DNA of 64,000 bases, taken from contig NZ_CP016449.1 of the NCBI RefSeq assembly GCF_001713375.1, positions 1,922,001 through 1,986,000 of the forward strand, given 5' to 3'. Shown one piece after another: positions 26,656 through 36,493 of this stretch. This DNA comes from Hydrogenophaga sp. RAC07. GTDB lineage: Bacteria; Pseudomonadota; Gammaproteobacteria; Burkholderiales; Burkholderiaceae_C. Made by a program: the position numbers and the translations under genes. Numbering within the stretch: the stretch's first letter is position 1; each line of letters begins with the position of its first letter. A model generated the notes under the pieces. It was not told the DNA's origin, made no database searches, and saw only the letters and a program-made list of their open reading frames with translations.

Positions 26656-27908
26656 GGGGTGTCCTTGGCCGGTTGGTCGTTGAGGGTCTGGAGTTGGCGC
26701 CGTGCGATCTTCACCAGCACGCCCCCCACCACCAGCAGCAGCAAGGGCGTGACCCAGGTCAGCAGCGCGCCGGGCGCCCAGTCCACCCCGTACAGCGTCA
26801 CCGGTGGCCAGGCCACTGCGGGGTCGGTGCTCAACAGGGCGCGGTAGTCGCGCGAGAACAGCACGCGCAGCGTCTCCACCGTGAACGCGGTGCCGTTGGC
26901 CAGCAGGAAGGCCGCGCCGCCAAACGACACCATCACCGGCAGCAGCCGCCAGAGACCGCAGCGGCGCCAGAGCGCGGCGGTGGTGCCGATCAGCCCGGCA
27001 ATGCCCTGGGGCATGAACATCATCACCAGCACGAACAGCAGGCCCTGGTACAGCAGCCACGACTGCGTGAGGTCGGAGACCGCGTAGCCGAAGAAGGTCA
27101 TGAGCGCAGCGCCCAGCGCCGGCCCCAGGAAGATGCCCACGCCGCCGATGTAGGTGTTGAGCACGGCAGCGGCCGACAGCCCACTCTCGAAGAGCACGTA
27201 GTTGGCGGCTTCGTTGTTGATGACCTGCAGGCCACCGGCGATGCCCGAGAACATGGCGGAGACCGAGAACACCAGCACGCCGAGCTTGTGCGTGTCGTAA
27301 CCGAGGAAGGCCAGGCGGTGACGGTTCTCCCGCAAGCCCAGGGCCAGGCGGCCCAGCGGGGTGCGCGTGTACAGGAAGAGCAGCAGCAACGAGACCAGCA
27401 CCCAGGCCAGGGTGAGGAAGTACACCTCGGTGGTCGAGCCGAAGGTCAAGCCCATCGAGGGCATGCGCATGCTGGAGACACCGGCCTCGCCACCGAACAC
27501 GCTCTTAAGGTGGGGCGCGATGGCGTGCAGCAGCTCCGCGATCGCCAGGGTGATCATGGCGAAGTAGGTGCCGGTGCGCTGGGTGGAGAACCAGCCGGCG
27601 ATCGCCCCCACCAGCAGGCCTCCGAGCGCACCGGCCAAGGGCAGCAGCGGTGTCGGCACGATGCCGGCGCCGCCCAGCGCGTTCATGGCGTGCACGGTGG
27701 CAAAGGCGCCCACGCCGAAGTAGGCGGCGTGGCCGAAGGAGAGCATGCCGGCCTGACCGCACACCACGTTGTAGGCCGAGGCAAAGAGCGCGGCGATCAG
27801 CATCTGGATGGCCGCGTTGAGCAAGCCCATGGAGAGCAGCCAGGGCAAGGCCAGCAGGATGAGCAGGCCCAGGCCCAGGCTCAGGAGAATGGAAGTGCGT
27901 GTCCTCAT
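26652..27908 (-). CDS. livM: Branched-chain-type ABC transporter permease LivM
   Basis: The 418-residue inner-membrane permease has about ten hydrophobic segments. The LivM signature is CGQAGMLSFGHAAYFGVGAF (about 50-69), followed by GTYFAMITLAIAELLHAI and GLRENRHRLAFLGYD. A C-terminal extension (about 320-418) with two further helices and the polar sequence DPAVAWPPVTLYGVDWAPG makes it longer than typical 330-residue LivM proteins. Start 27908 was chosen because it lies four bases after the livH stop. Confidence 0.9.
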   Translation of the reverse strand: MRTRTSILLSLGLGLLILLALPWLLSMGLLNAAIQMLIAALFASAYNVVCGQAGMLSFGHAAYFGVGAFATVHAMNALGGAGIVPTPLLPLAGALGGLLVGAIAGWFSTQRTGTYFAMITLAIAELLHAIAPHLKSVFGGEAGVSSMRMPSMGLTFGSTTEVYFLTLAWVLVSLLLLFLYTRTPLGRLALGLRENRHRLAFLGYDTHKLGVLVFSVSAMFSGIAGGLQVINNEAANYVLFESGLSAAAVLNTYIGGVGIFLGPALGAALMTFFGYAVSDLTQSWLLYQGLLFVLVMMFMPQGIAGLIGTTAALWRRCGLWRLLPVMVSFGGAAFLLANGTAFTVETLRVLFSRDYRALLSTDPAVAWPPVTLYGVDWAPGALLTWVTPLLLLVVGGVLVKIARRQLQTLNDQPAKDTP

Positions 27909-27912
27909 GGCA

Positions 27913-28854
27913 TCAGGCCTTCTCACCCATCAGGCCGGAGGGCCGTACCAGCAGCACCAGCAGCATCAGCGCAAACGGCAAGGTGGCCGCCAGGCTGGAG
28001 AGCTTGAGCGTGAGCAGCCCACCGATGCTCTGGGCCAGCTCGCGCGCACCGAACACCGCCATGAGGTCGGCCAGGCTGGCATCGATCGACACCGCCAGCG
28101 AGGTGATCACGCCGATCAACAGCGAGGCCAGCATGGCGCCTTCCAGCGAGCCCAGCCCGCCGACCACCACCACCACGAAGACCATCACGCCCAGCTCCAG
28201 CGCCATGTTGGGGTTGGTGGTGTAGAAGGCACCGGCCACCGCACCGGCCAGGCCGGCCAACGCCGCGCCCACGCCGAACACGCTCATGAAGACCAGCGGC
28301 ACGTTGTGCCCCAGGGCCTCGGCCATGTGCGGCCTGTAGATGGCCGAGCGCACCACGATGCCCACGCGGGTGCGGGTGAGCAGCAGGTAGATGACCACGA
28401 ACATGGCCACGGCCACGGCGCCCATGAAGACGCGGTAGACGGGGTAGTTCGCCACGCCGATGGTGAAGGCGGAGAAGTCCAGGCTCGCGGGCACCCGGTA
28501 GTTGACCGGGTAGTTGCCGAAGAACAGCTTGATCAGCTCGGCAATGATGAAGGACAGGCCGAAGGTGAGCAGCAGCTCGTGGGCGTGGCCGTGGTGGTGC
28601 ACGCGGCGCAGGAAGAAGCGCTCGACGACCACGCCGACGAAGCCCACCAGCACGGTGGCGGCCACCAACGCCAGCCAGAAACCCAGCACATCACCCAGCG
28701 AGTACGCGAAGTACGCCCCCAGCATGTAGAACGAGGCATGCGCGAAATTGAGCACGCCCATCATCCCGAAGATGAGCGTGAGACCGGCGGAGACCATGAA
28801 CAGCAGCAGGCCGTAGATGGTGCCGTTGAGCAACGAGACAATGAGGGTGTCCAT
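27913..28854 (-). CDS. livH: Branched-chain-type ABC transporter permease LivH
   Basis: The 313-residue permease has the LivH N terminus (LLNGTIYGLLLFMVSAGLTLIFGMMGVLNFAHASFYMLGAY), eight or nine membrane segments, and GGLGSLEGAMLASLLIGV in the C-terminal half. It forms the membrane channel together with LivM. The gene is 116 bases downstream of the binding-protein gene on the same strand, the usual distance for separately tuned expression. Confidence 0.92.
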   Translation of the reverse strand: MDTLIVSLLNGTIYGLLLFMVSAGLTLIFGMMGVLNFAHASFYMLGAYFAYSLGDVLGFWLALVAATVLVGFVGVVVERFFLRRVHHHGHAHELLLTFGLSFIIAELIKLFFGNYPVNYRVPASLDFSAFTIGVANYPVYRVFMGAVAVAMFVVIYLLLTRTRVGIVVRSAIYRPHMAEALGHNVPLVFMSVFGVGAALAGLAGAVAGAFYTTNPNMALELGVMVFVVVVVGGLGSLEGAMLASLLIGVITSLAVSIDASLADLMAVFGARELAQSIGGLLTLKLSSLAATLPFALMLLVLLVRPSGLMGEKA

Positions 28855-28970
28855 ACGGAGGGCTTTGCAGGCAAGGGAGAGCCGCGGCGAAGCAAAAACT
28901 CGCTCGCCGGGCTCTCGGACAAGGGGACTTCAATGGGGACTTCAGAAGGCGCCGCGGGGGCGCCCGTCCA

Positions 28971-30215
28971 TCACGAAGGTCGTTGCATCTTGCAGCTGGC
29001 CTGCACCGGCGTGGCGGCCTCTTGCGCCGGGAAGAGCTTCACCAGCTTGAAGCCCATGTCGGTGTTGTCGGCCTTGTACTTCGCGTCCCTGGAGACGGTG
29101 GACACCACCATCGGCAGCATGGCCTGGTGGTCGTCTGCACGCATGCTGATCTCGCCGATGGGCGTGGTGATGCGGGTGGTTTCCAGTGCCTGCGCAAATG
29201 CGTTCACGTTGAACTTGCCGGCCTGGGGTTTCACACGTTTGAGCGCATCGCCCACCATGAGCAGGCCAAAGACGGTCTGCGGGTCGGTGGCCACCGGGTT
29301 GGTGCCGGTTCTGGAGCGGTAGTCGCTGACGAACTTGTCGCCTTCGGCGCCACCGGCTTCGGGGTTGAAGGTGTGCGCGATGAAGTGGCCGAGCGCCAGG
29401 TCGCCTGCGTTGGCGATGTTGCCGGGCTGGTCGAGGAAGATGGTGCCGAAGCGCGCCTTGAGACCCGCGGCCTTGGTGGCCTTCATCAGCAAGAGCAGAT
29501 CGTTGGACCAGTTGCCCGTGACCACGGTGTCCACCTTGGCGGCACCGATCTTGGCCACATACGGGGCAAAGTCCTGGATCTTGTTGACGTCGTGCAGCGT
29601 CTTTTCAACCACCTCGTAGCCTCCGCGCGCAGCGTTGTCCACGGTGGCCTTCTCCATGTCCTGGCCCCACGAGTAGTTCTGGTTGATGGCGTAGACGCGG
29701 TTGCCCAGCGTGCCCGCATCCTTCATGGCTTGCACCAGCGCCTTGGTGCGCACCTGTGCGTTGCCGCTGAAGCGGAAGTGGTGGAAGTGGCACTTCTCGC
29801 CAGTGAGTTCGAGCGCTTCGGCACCCACGTTGATGTAGACGATTTCCTTGCCCGGGTTGCGCAGGTTGTGTTTGCGCACGTCTTCGGTGAGTTGTCCGCC
29901 CACGGCCGACGAGGCGCCCTGGACAATGAGGTGAACCCCATCGGAGATGGCCGTCTTGAGCTTGTCGGCGGCACCGGTGGGGCCGCCCTGGTTGTCGTAC
30001 TCCAGCAGCTGCACCGGCTGGCCATTCCAGCCGCCTTCGGCGTTGATGCGGTCGATGGCGTATCGCGATGCCGCACGGTAGGCCAGACCCGAGGCGGCCT
30101 GGGGGCCCGAGAGGGTCTCGATCACGCCGATCTTGACGGTCTGGGCGGAGGCGGCACCGCTGGCCATGCCGGCGGCCACGACGGTGGCAAAACACACGGA
30201 TTGAATCGATTTCAT
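28971..30215 (-). CDS. ABC transporter substrate-binding protein (LivK/HAAT type)
   Basis: The 414-residue periplasmic protein has a Sec signal (residues 1-24, cut at ASA-Q) and the Leu/Ile/Val-binding-protein fold (IGVIETLSGPQAASGLAYRAASRYAIDRIN). Members of this group bind amino acids, but also aromatic and aliphatic acids and amides. The ligand is therefore not fixed by family. Co-location with BKACE, two SDRs and a tannase-family esterase suggests a non-amino-acid carboxylate. The final segment VQASCKMQRPS has a cysteine that could form a disulfide with the Cys in GEKCHFHHF. Confidence 0.9.
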   Translation of the reverse strand: MKSIQSVCFATVVAAGMASGAASAQTVKIGVIETLSGPQAASGLAYRAASRYAIDRINAEGGWNGQPVQLLEYDNQGGPTGAADKLKTAISDGVHLIVQGASSAVGGQLTEDVRKHNLRNPGKEIVYINVGAEALELTGEKCHFHHFRFSGNAQVRTKALVQAMKDAGTLGNRVYAINQNYSWGQDMEKATVDNAARGGYEVVEKTLHDVNKIQDFAPYVAKIGAAKVDTVVTGNWSNDLLLLMKATKAAGLKARFGTIFLDQPGNIANAGDLALGHFIAHTFNPEAGGAEGDKFVSDYRSRTGTNPVATDPQTVFGLLMVGDALKRVKPQAGKFNVNAFAQALETTRITTPIGEISMRADDHQAMLPMVVSTVSRDAKYKADNTDMGFKLVKLFPAQEAATPVQASCKMQRPS

Positions 30216-30261
30216 GAAGTCTCCTTTTGTTGAAATGGGCTACGTACCTGCTCCAGGTGCG

Positions 30262-31053
30262 TCACAGGTACTCGAGGTTGCCGTCCACGCTGATGGCCTG
30301 GCCGGTGATGTTCCGCGCGGCGGGTGAGCCGAGGAACAGCGCGGTGGCCGCCACGTCCTCGGCCGTCACCATGCGGCGCATCGAAATCTTGCGGATGTAT
30401 TCGTCGCGCATGGCCTCGACGCTGACACCCAGGGCCGCGGCGCGGGCCGCGATCACGCCGCTCATGCGTTCGCCTTCCACGGTGCCCGGCAGGATGGCGT
30501 TCACGCGGATGCCTTGCGGGCCAAGCTCGATGGCCAGCGATTTCATGAACCCGACCACGCCCCACTTGGAGGTTGCATAGGGCGTGCGGTACGCATAGCC
30601 GAGCCGCCCGGCCACCGAGCTCATGGCGATGATGGTGGGGTGGTTCACCGAATCCTTGAGGATGGGAACCGCGCGCCGCGCAAAGAGGAACTGCCCGCCG
30701 AGATTGACCTCGACCGTGCGGTTCCACTGGTCAACGCTCATGTCCTCGATCGGACCCGTGGGCCCGGCAATGCCGACGTTGTTGACCAGCACATCCAGGC
30801 CACCGAGCGTGCCCAGCACGTCTTCAAACACCAGGTCCACCTCGCGTTCGACCGAGGCATCGGCCAGGCTGGCGGTGATCTCCGGCGCCTCGCTGGCCAG
30901 GCGGTCGATGGCGGCGCGGTCGATGTCACAGACGTGGACGCTGGCCCCCGCCTCGCTGAAGGCGCGGGCAATGGCCGCACCAATGCCGCTGGCGCCGGCG
31001 GTCACCAGCACCCGAAGACCGGGCGCTGGTGCAAGTGATTTGACGATGCTCAT
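30262..31053 (-). CDS. Short-chain dehydrogenase/reductase
   Basis: The 263-residue classical SDR has VTAGASGIGAAIARAFSEAGA (about 16-36), an NNVGIAGPTGP loop, catalytic Ser in MSSVAGRLGYAYRTPYATSKWG (with Tyr and Lys), and the usual ITGQAISVDGNLEYL end. It oxidises or reduces an alcohol or ketone; the family is too broad to name the substrate. It is the first gene of the leftward island, divergent from the PucR-type regulator, and 46 bases upstream of the binding-protein gene. Confidence 0.88.
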   Translation of the reverse strand: MSIVKSLAPAPGLRVLVTAGASGIGAAIARAFSEAGASVHVCDIDRAAIDRLASEAPEITASLADASVEREVDLVFEDVLGTLGGLDVLVNNVGIAGPTGPIEDMSVDQWNRTVEVNLGGQFLFARRAVPILKDSVNHPTIIAMSSVAGRLGYAYRTPYATSKWGVVGFMKSLAIELGPQGIRVNAILPGTVEGERMSGVIAARAAALGVSVEAMRDEYIRKISMRRMVTAEDVAATALFLGSPAARNITGQAISVDGNLEYL

Positions 31054-31272
31054 GTTGGTTTGCTTTGTTCTGGAGGACGGCGTGCCGTGTTCAGGACGTG
31101 ACTGTCCCGGATTCAAGCGGCCAAACCTATGTGGTCAACCCACACCGCACACCGGTGTCAGGTGTGGTTTGCGCACTCCGTAGTTACCCTGTGAAGGCGC
31201 GCCAATCGTCTGCGTTCTGTTAGCCTGCACCCCCATTGACAGGCCCGCTCGAGTCGCCTGGAGGGCCCGCTG

Positions 31273-33234
31273 ATGGAGAGTGAAATGGATACCCTGCCGA
31301 CCGAACGGATCGGCCACGCGCTGGTCGATCTGCTGCATCGGAGCGCCTCGTCGGCAGAGTTCGCAGCGCGCCTGGCGCAGGCGCAGGCCTGGCCCGACGA
31401 GACCCCCGACAAGCACGAGCAGATCGAACTGGTGCACAAGGCCATGGCGATTCACGACCGCCTCGATGTGCGACAGCAGCGCGAGATCGGCATGCTGGCG
31501 GTGATCGAGTCGGCGCGCGACCTCTCCAGCCGCCTGGACCTCCCCGAAACGCTCAGCCTCGTGGTGTCCCGGGCGAAACGCCTGCTCGGCTCGCAGGTCG
31601 CCTGGCTGTCCGCCTACGACGCCAGCCTGGATGGCTTTCATGTGCTCACCAGCGATGGCGCGCTCTCGCATGGCACTGGCAACATGCTGGCCGGACGCGG
31701 CCTGGGCATCGTGAGCGTGGTCGTCAAGACCCGGCTGCCCTTCACGACCGCGGACTACCTGCACGACACCCGGTTTCCGCACGATCCCCAACTGGACGCC
31801 ACCTTCAGGGACGAAGGCATCGCCGCGGTGGTGGGCGTGCCGCTGCTCTGGGAAGACGAGGTGATCGGCCTGCTCTTTGTGGCCGACCGCTTCCACCGGA
31901 CCCACACGGCCCAGAACATCTCCATCCTCAGCACCCTGGCCACGCACGCAGCCGTTGCCATCAAGAACGCCATGGCCTTCGAGCAGGCGAACGCCGCCCT
32001 GAGAAGCGCCGAGGCAGCGCACGCTGCACTGGAGCACCACGTGCGCAACGTGCAGGCCGCCGCCGAGGCCCACGACCGGATGACGAGCTTGCTGGCCAAG
32101 GGCGCCACGCTGGCCACCATCTGCCAGTCGGTCACGCAGTTTCTGGAGGGCAGCGTGCTCGTGCTGGACGAGGCCGGCCAGGTGATTGCCCGCGCATCGA
32201 CCGATGGGTACGGCGGGACCGCTGCCGCGACCTACGAACCGCACGGACAGCGCAGCGACGAAACCCTGCTGGCGATCGGCAACAGCCGCCGGATCGGCCG
32301 CTCGGTGCTGGCCTTCGAGGCGCACGGCGAATCGTGCCGGGTCAATGCCGTGATCGGCGGAAACGACGTTCTGGGCGCCATGCTGCTGTTTCGCCAGGAA
32401 CCCCTGGACGACATGGCCATACGCACCTTCGAACGAAGCGCGACCATCGTCGGCATCGTTCTGTTGTCGCGCGAGCGTGCGGACGCCACCCAGCGGCGCG
32501 ATCTTTCAAGCCTGTTGCGCGACCTGCTCTCACCCCGGCAAGACGACCTGGCCCTGCTGTGCGAAAGGGCGGAGCGTTTCGGTCTGGACCTGATGCGTCC
32601 CACTTCCATGCTGCTGCTGGAGACGCACGCGCACGACGCGGGCTATGTGGTGCGCCGCCTGCGCGCCACCCAGCTGTTGCCGAACACCTTGTTCGACGAG
32701 ATCAACGGGGTGCTCACCATCCTGTGCGCGACGACCCAGGCCGACGATGTGCGCCGCTCGCTGGAAGAGCTGGCCCGTCAAAGCTTCGGGGTCGGGTACC
32801 GGGGCGTGATCTCGCGCCCCATTCCACAACCCGCCGAGCTCCCCACCTTGCACGCCTCGCTGCGGCGCGCCCTGCCGGTGCTTGCCAGAATCGGCATCCA
32901 GGGCCACGTGGTGGCGCAGAACGAACTGGCGCTGTACTCGACGCTGTTCGAAACACACGACCAAGCCAGCCTGTCGGCCTTTCTGGAGGCCACCATCGGA
33001 ACGCTGGCGTCCTACGACCAGAAGCGGGGATCGGAGCTGATCAGCACCTTGCTGGAATACTTCAACAGCAACCAGAACGCCAAGCTGACCGCCGAACGAC
33101 TGGGCATCCACGTCAACACGGTGAGGCAGCGGCTCACCACCATCGAGGGACTCATCGGACACTGGGGAAATGCCCTGCGTTCGCTGGAGATCCATGTGGC
33201 TCTTCGTCTTTGGGTTCTCAGCAAAGGGGCCTGA
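31273..33234 (+). CDS. GAF-PucR family transcriptional regulator
   Basis: The 653-residue protein combines a GAF sensor domain (about residues 70-245; ESARDLSSRLDLPETLSLVV, FRDEGIAAVVGVPLLWEDEVIGLLFVADR) with a coiled linker. A CdaR/PucR middle domain (about 270-580) is followed by a C-terminal PucR-type helix-turn-helix (LLEYFNSNQNAKLTAERLGIHVNTVRQRLTTIE, about 598-631). Regulators of this type activate catabolic operons in response to a small molecule. It is divergent from the SDR/Liv/BKACE/tannase island, so it most likely controls that. ATG 31273 has GGAGGG upstream; ATG 31285 with GGAGAG is an alternative. Confidence 0.88.
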   Translation: MESEMDTLPTERIGHALVDLLHRSASSAEFAARLAQAQAWPDETPDKHEQIELVHKAMAIHDRLDVRQQREIGMLAVIESARDLSSRLDLPETLSLVVSRAKRLLGSQVAWLSAYDASLDGFHVLTSDGALSHGTGNMLAGRGLGIVSVVVKTRLPFTTADYLHDTRFPHDPQLDATFRDEGIAAVVGVPLLWEDEVIGLLFVADRFHRTHTAQNISILSTLATHAAVAIKNAMAFEQANAALRSAEAAHAALEHHVRNVQAAAEAHDRMTSLLAKGATLATICQSVTQFLEGSVLVLDEAGQVIARASTDGYGGTAAATYEPHGQRSDETLLAIGNSRRIGRSVLAFEAHGESCRVNAVIGGNDVLGAMLLFRQEPLDDMAIRTFERSATIVGIVLLSRERADATQRRDLSSLLRDLLSPRQDDLALLCERAERFGLDLMRPTSMLLLETHAHDAGYVVRRLRATQLLPNTLFDEINGVLTILCATTQADDVRRSLEELARQSFGVGYRGVISRPIPQPAELPTLHASLRRALPVLARIGIQGHVVAQNELALYSTLFETHDQASLSAFLEATIGTLASYDQKRGSELISTLLEYFNSNQNAKLTAERLGIHVNTVRQRLTTIEGLIGHWGNALRSLEIHVALRLWVLSKGA

Positions 33235-33322
33235 CAGCAATCCTCACAGGCGTCATCGGTCCGGACAGCAATGGGGGATGGTCCTTGACACCCGCAACAA
33301 GGGCAGACGCAAGTTTCCCGGA

Positions 33323-36300
33323 CTATTGCCCCGAGTCTGTGCTGCGGCTGACTGGCTTCCAGGACGCGGAGGCGCGGCGCGGCCGTCGCATCAAGCGGTA
33401 AACCACCGGCACCACCAGCAGAGACAGCAGCGGTGCGCTGATCATCCCGCCGATCATGGGTGCCGCGATGCGCTGCATCACCTCGCTGCCGGTGCCCATG
33501 CCCCAGAACAGCGGCAGCAGCCCGGCCACGATGGTCGCCACCGTCATGGCCTTGGGCCTCACCCGCAGCACCGCGCCTTCGCGGATGGCTTCCAGCAGCG
33601 ACGGTTCGTCGGTGCGCCCGGCGTCCAGGCGTTCCTGCCACGCCTGCTTGAGGTAGATCAGCATGATCACGCCGAACTCGGCCGCCACCCCGGCCAACGC
33701 GATGAAGCCCACCACGCTGGCCACCGACAGGTTGTGCCCGAGCAGCCAGAGGAACCACACGCCGCCCACCAGGGCGAATGGCAGTGTGGCCATGATCAGC
33801 AAGGCTTCGTCGAAGCGGCGGAAGATCAGGTACAGCAGCACGAAGATGATCAGCAGCGTGACCGGCACCACCAGCTTGAGCTTGGCGGTGGCGCGCTCCA
33901 GGAATTCGAACTGCCCCGACCACGCCACCGAGTACCCGGCGGGCAGTGCCACCTCCTGTGCCACCGCGCGCTGCATGTCCAGCACCGCGCCGCGCAGGTC
34001 GCGTCCTCGAATGTCCACGTACACAAAGCCGGCGAGGCGCGCGTTTTCGCTGCGCAGCATGGGAGGCCCGTCGGTGATGCGCAGGTCGGCCACGTCGGAC
34101 AGCACCAGGCGCTGGCCACCCGGCGCCACGATGGGCAACGCGCGCAGCTCGGGCAATGAGTCGCGCAGCTCGCGCGGGTAGCGCAGGTTGATCGGGAAAC
34201 GCTGCAGGCCCTCCACCGTCTCGCCGATGTTCATGCCGCCCAGTCCGCCGGCCACGATGTCCTGCACGTCGGCGATGTTCAGGCCATAACGCGAGGCGTC
34301 CGCGCGGCGGATGTCCACGTCGATGTAGCGCCCACCCGTGAGGCGCTCGGCCAGCGCGCTGCTCACACCGGGCACGTCTTTCACTGCCTTCTCGATCTCG
34401 CCGGTCAGGCGGTCGATGGTGGCCAGGTCGGGCCCGGCCACCTTCACACCCACGGGGCTCTTGATGCCCGTGGCCAGCATGTCGATGCGGTTGCGGATCG
34501 GCGGCACCCAGATGTTGGACAGGCCCGGCACGCGCACAGCACGGTCGAGCTCTTCGATCAGCGCTTCGGGTGTCAGGCCGGCGCGCCACTCGTCACGCGG
34601 CTTGAACTGGATCGTGGTCTCGAACATCTCCAGCGGCGCCGGGTCGGTGGCGGTCTCGGCACGCCCGGCCTTGCCGTACACGCTCTGCACCTCGGGAATG
34701 GTCTTGATCAGGCGGTCGGTCTGCTGCAGCAGCTCGGCCGCCTTGGCGGCGGACAAGCCGGGCAGCGCCGTGGGCATGTAGAGCAGATCGCCTTCGTCCA
34801 GCGGCGGCATGAACTCGCTGCCCAGCTGGCGCAACGGCCACAGGCTGGCCACAAGCACCAGCGCCGCCACCACCAGCGTGAGCTTCGGCGCCTTCAGCAC
34901 CGCGTCCAGCACCGGGCGGTACAGCGCAATGAGCGCGCGGTTCAGCGGGTTGGCGGTCTCGGCCGGGATGCGCCCGCGGATCAGGTAACCCATGAGCACC
35001 GGGATCAGCGTCACCGCCAGACCCGCGGAGGCCGCCATGGCGTAGGTCTTGGTGAAGGCCAGCGGTGCGAACAGCCGACCCTCTTGCGCCTCCAGCGTGA
35101 ACACCGGGATGAAGCTCAGCGTGATGATGAGCAGCGAGAAGAACAGCGCCGGTCCCACCTCGGCCGCGGCGTCACCGATCACCCGCCAGCGTGGCTCGCC
35201 CTGCAGCGTTTCGTCCGGGTGCTGGTGCGCCCAGCGCTCCAGGTGCTTGTGCGCGTTTTCGATCATCACGATGGCCGCGTCCACCATGGCGCCGATGGCA
35301 ATCGCAATGCCACCCAGGGACATCACGTTGGCGTTGATGCCCTGTTGCTGCATCACGATGAAGGCCATCAGCACACCCAGCGGCAGCGAGATGCTGGCCA
35401 CCAGCGCACTGCGCAGGTGGAACAGAAAGGCCAGGCACACCAGCGCCACCACGATGAACTCCTCCACCAGCTTCTCACCCAGGTTCTTCACCGCTCGTTC
35501 GATCAGGCCCGAGCGGTCGTACACCGGCACGATCTCCACGCCTGTGGGCAGGCTGCGCTGCAGCTCGGTCAGGCGGGCCTTCACCGCTTCGATGGTCTGC
35601 AGCGCGTTCTTGCCCGAGCGCATCACCACCACACCGCCCACGGCCTCACCCTCGCCGTTGAGCTCACCGATGCCGCGCCGCATCTCGGGCCCGGTCTGCA
35701 CCCGCGCCACGTCACCCAGGCGCACCGACACACCGCTGGCGCTGGTGATGAGCGGGATCGCGCGGAAGTCGTCGAGTGTCTTCAGGTAGCCATTGGCGCG
35801 CACCGCGTACTCGGCCTCGCCCAGCTCCAGCATCGAACCGCCGGCCTCCTGGTTGCCGCGCGCCACCGCCTCGGCCACCATGGCCTGCGTCACGCGGTAG
35901 GCGGCCATCTTGTCCGGGTCGAGCACGATCTGGTACTGCCTGACCATGCCACCCACGCTGGCCACCTCGGCCACATCGGGCACGGTCTTGAGCTCGAAAC
36001 GCACGAACCAGTCCTGCAGGGCGCGCAGCTGCGCCACGTCCTGCCCGCCGGTGCGGTCGATCAGGGCGTACTGGTAGATCCAGCCCACGCCGGTGGCATC
36101 GGGCCCGATGGATGAGGTGGCACCGCGCGGCAGCCGCGCCTGCACCTGGTTGAGGTATTCGAGCACCCGCGAGCGCGCCCAGTACGGGTCCACATCGTCT
36201 TCAAACAGCACGTACACAAAGCTGTCACCGAACATCGAGAAGCCGCGCACCGCGCGCGCACCCGGCACCGACAGCATGGTGGTGGTCAGCGGGTAGGTGA

Positions 36301-36493
36301 CCTGGTTCTCCACTATCTGCGGCGCCTGCCCCGGCCAGGTGGTGCGGATGATCACTTGCGTGTCCGAGAGGTCGGGCAGCGCGTCCAGCGGCGTGCGCTG
36401 CAGGGCCACCACGCCCCAGGCGCTCAGCAACGCCGTCGCCAGCAGCACCAGAAAGCGGTTGGCGATGCTCCAGCGGATCAGGCCGGCGATCAT
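33323..36493 (-). CDS. cusA: Heavy-metal efflux RND pump, CusA-like (copper/silver)
   Basis: The 1056-residue inner-membrane pump belongs to the HME-RND family. Twelve membrane helices and two large periplasmic loops are present. Proton-relay acidic residues sit in [24 protein letters not shown] (about 400-423). The N terminus ([54 protein letters not shown]) matches CusA/SilA, which move Cu(I) or Ag(I), more than the divalent-metal CzcA. Periplasmic methionines expected of CusA are consistent with [11 protein letters not shown] and [15 protein letters not shown]. It overlaps cusB by four bases. It is the last gene of the operon. Confidence 0.92.
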   Translation of the reverse strand: MIAGLIRWSIANRFLVLLATALLSAWGVVALQRTPLDALPDLSDTQVIIRTTWPGQAPQIVENQVTYPLTTTMLSVPGARAVRGFSMFGDSFVYVLFEDDVDPYWARSRVLEYLNQVQARLPRGATSSIGPDATGVGWIYQYALIDRTGGQDVAQLRALQDWFVRFELKTVPDVAEVASVGGMVRQYQIVLDPDKMAAYRVTQAMVAEAVARGNQEAGGSMLELGEAEYAVRANGYLKTLDDFRAIPLITSASGVSVRLGDVARVQTGPEMRRGIGELNGEGEAVGGVVVMRSGKNALQTIEAVKARLTELQRSLPTGVEIVPVYDRSGLIERAVKNLGEKLVEEFIVVALVCLAFLFHLRSALVASISLPLGVLMAFIVMQQQGINANVMSLGGIAIAIGAMVDAAIVMIENAHKHLERWAHQHPDETLQGEPRWRVIGDAAAEVGPALFFSLLIITLSFIPVFTLEAQEGRLFAPLAFTKTYAMAASAGLAVTLIPVLMGYLIRGRIPAETANPLNRALIALYRPVLDAVLKAPKLTLVVAALVLVASLWPLRQLGSEFMPPLDEGDLLYMPTALPGLSAAKAAELLQQTDRLIKTIPEVQSVYGKAGRAETATDPAPLEMFETTIQFKPRDEWRAGLTPEALIEELDRAVRVPGLSNIWVPPIRNRIDMLATGIKSPVGVKVAGPDLATIDRLTGEIEKAVKDVPGVSSALAERLTGGRYIDVDIRRADASRYGLNIADVQDIVAGGLGGMNIGETVEGLQRFPINLRYPRELRDSLPELRALPIVAPGGQRLVLSDVADLRITDGPPMLRSENARLAGFVYVDIRGRDLRGAVLDMQRAVAQEVALPAGYSVAWSGQFEFLERATAKLKLVVPVTLLIIFVLLYLIFRRFDEALLIMATLPFALVGGVWFLWLLGHNLSVASVVGFIALAGVAAEFGVIMLIYLKQAWQERLDAGRTDEPSLLEAIREGAVLRVRPKAMTVATIVAGLLPLFWGMGTGSEVMQRIAAPMIGGMISAPLLSLLVVPVVYRLMRRPRRASASWKPVSRSTDSGQ

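Noticed and set aside
35084..36115. A 343-codon plus-strand frame within cusA
   Set aside because: It is His/Arg-rich antisense sequence without family or ribosome site; it mirrors cusA codon usage.
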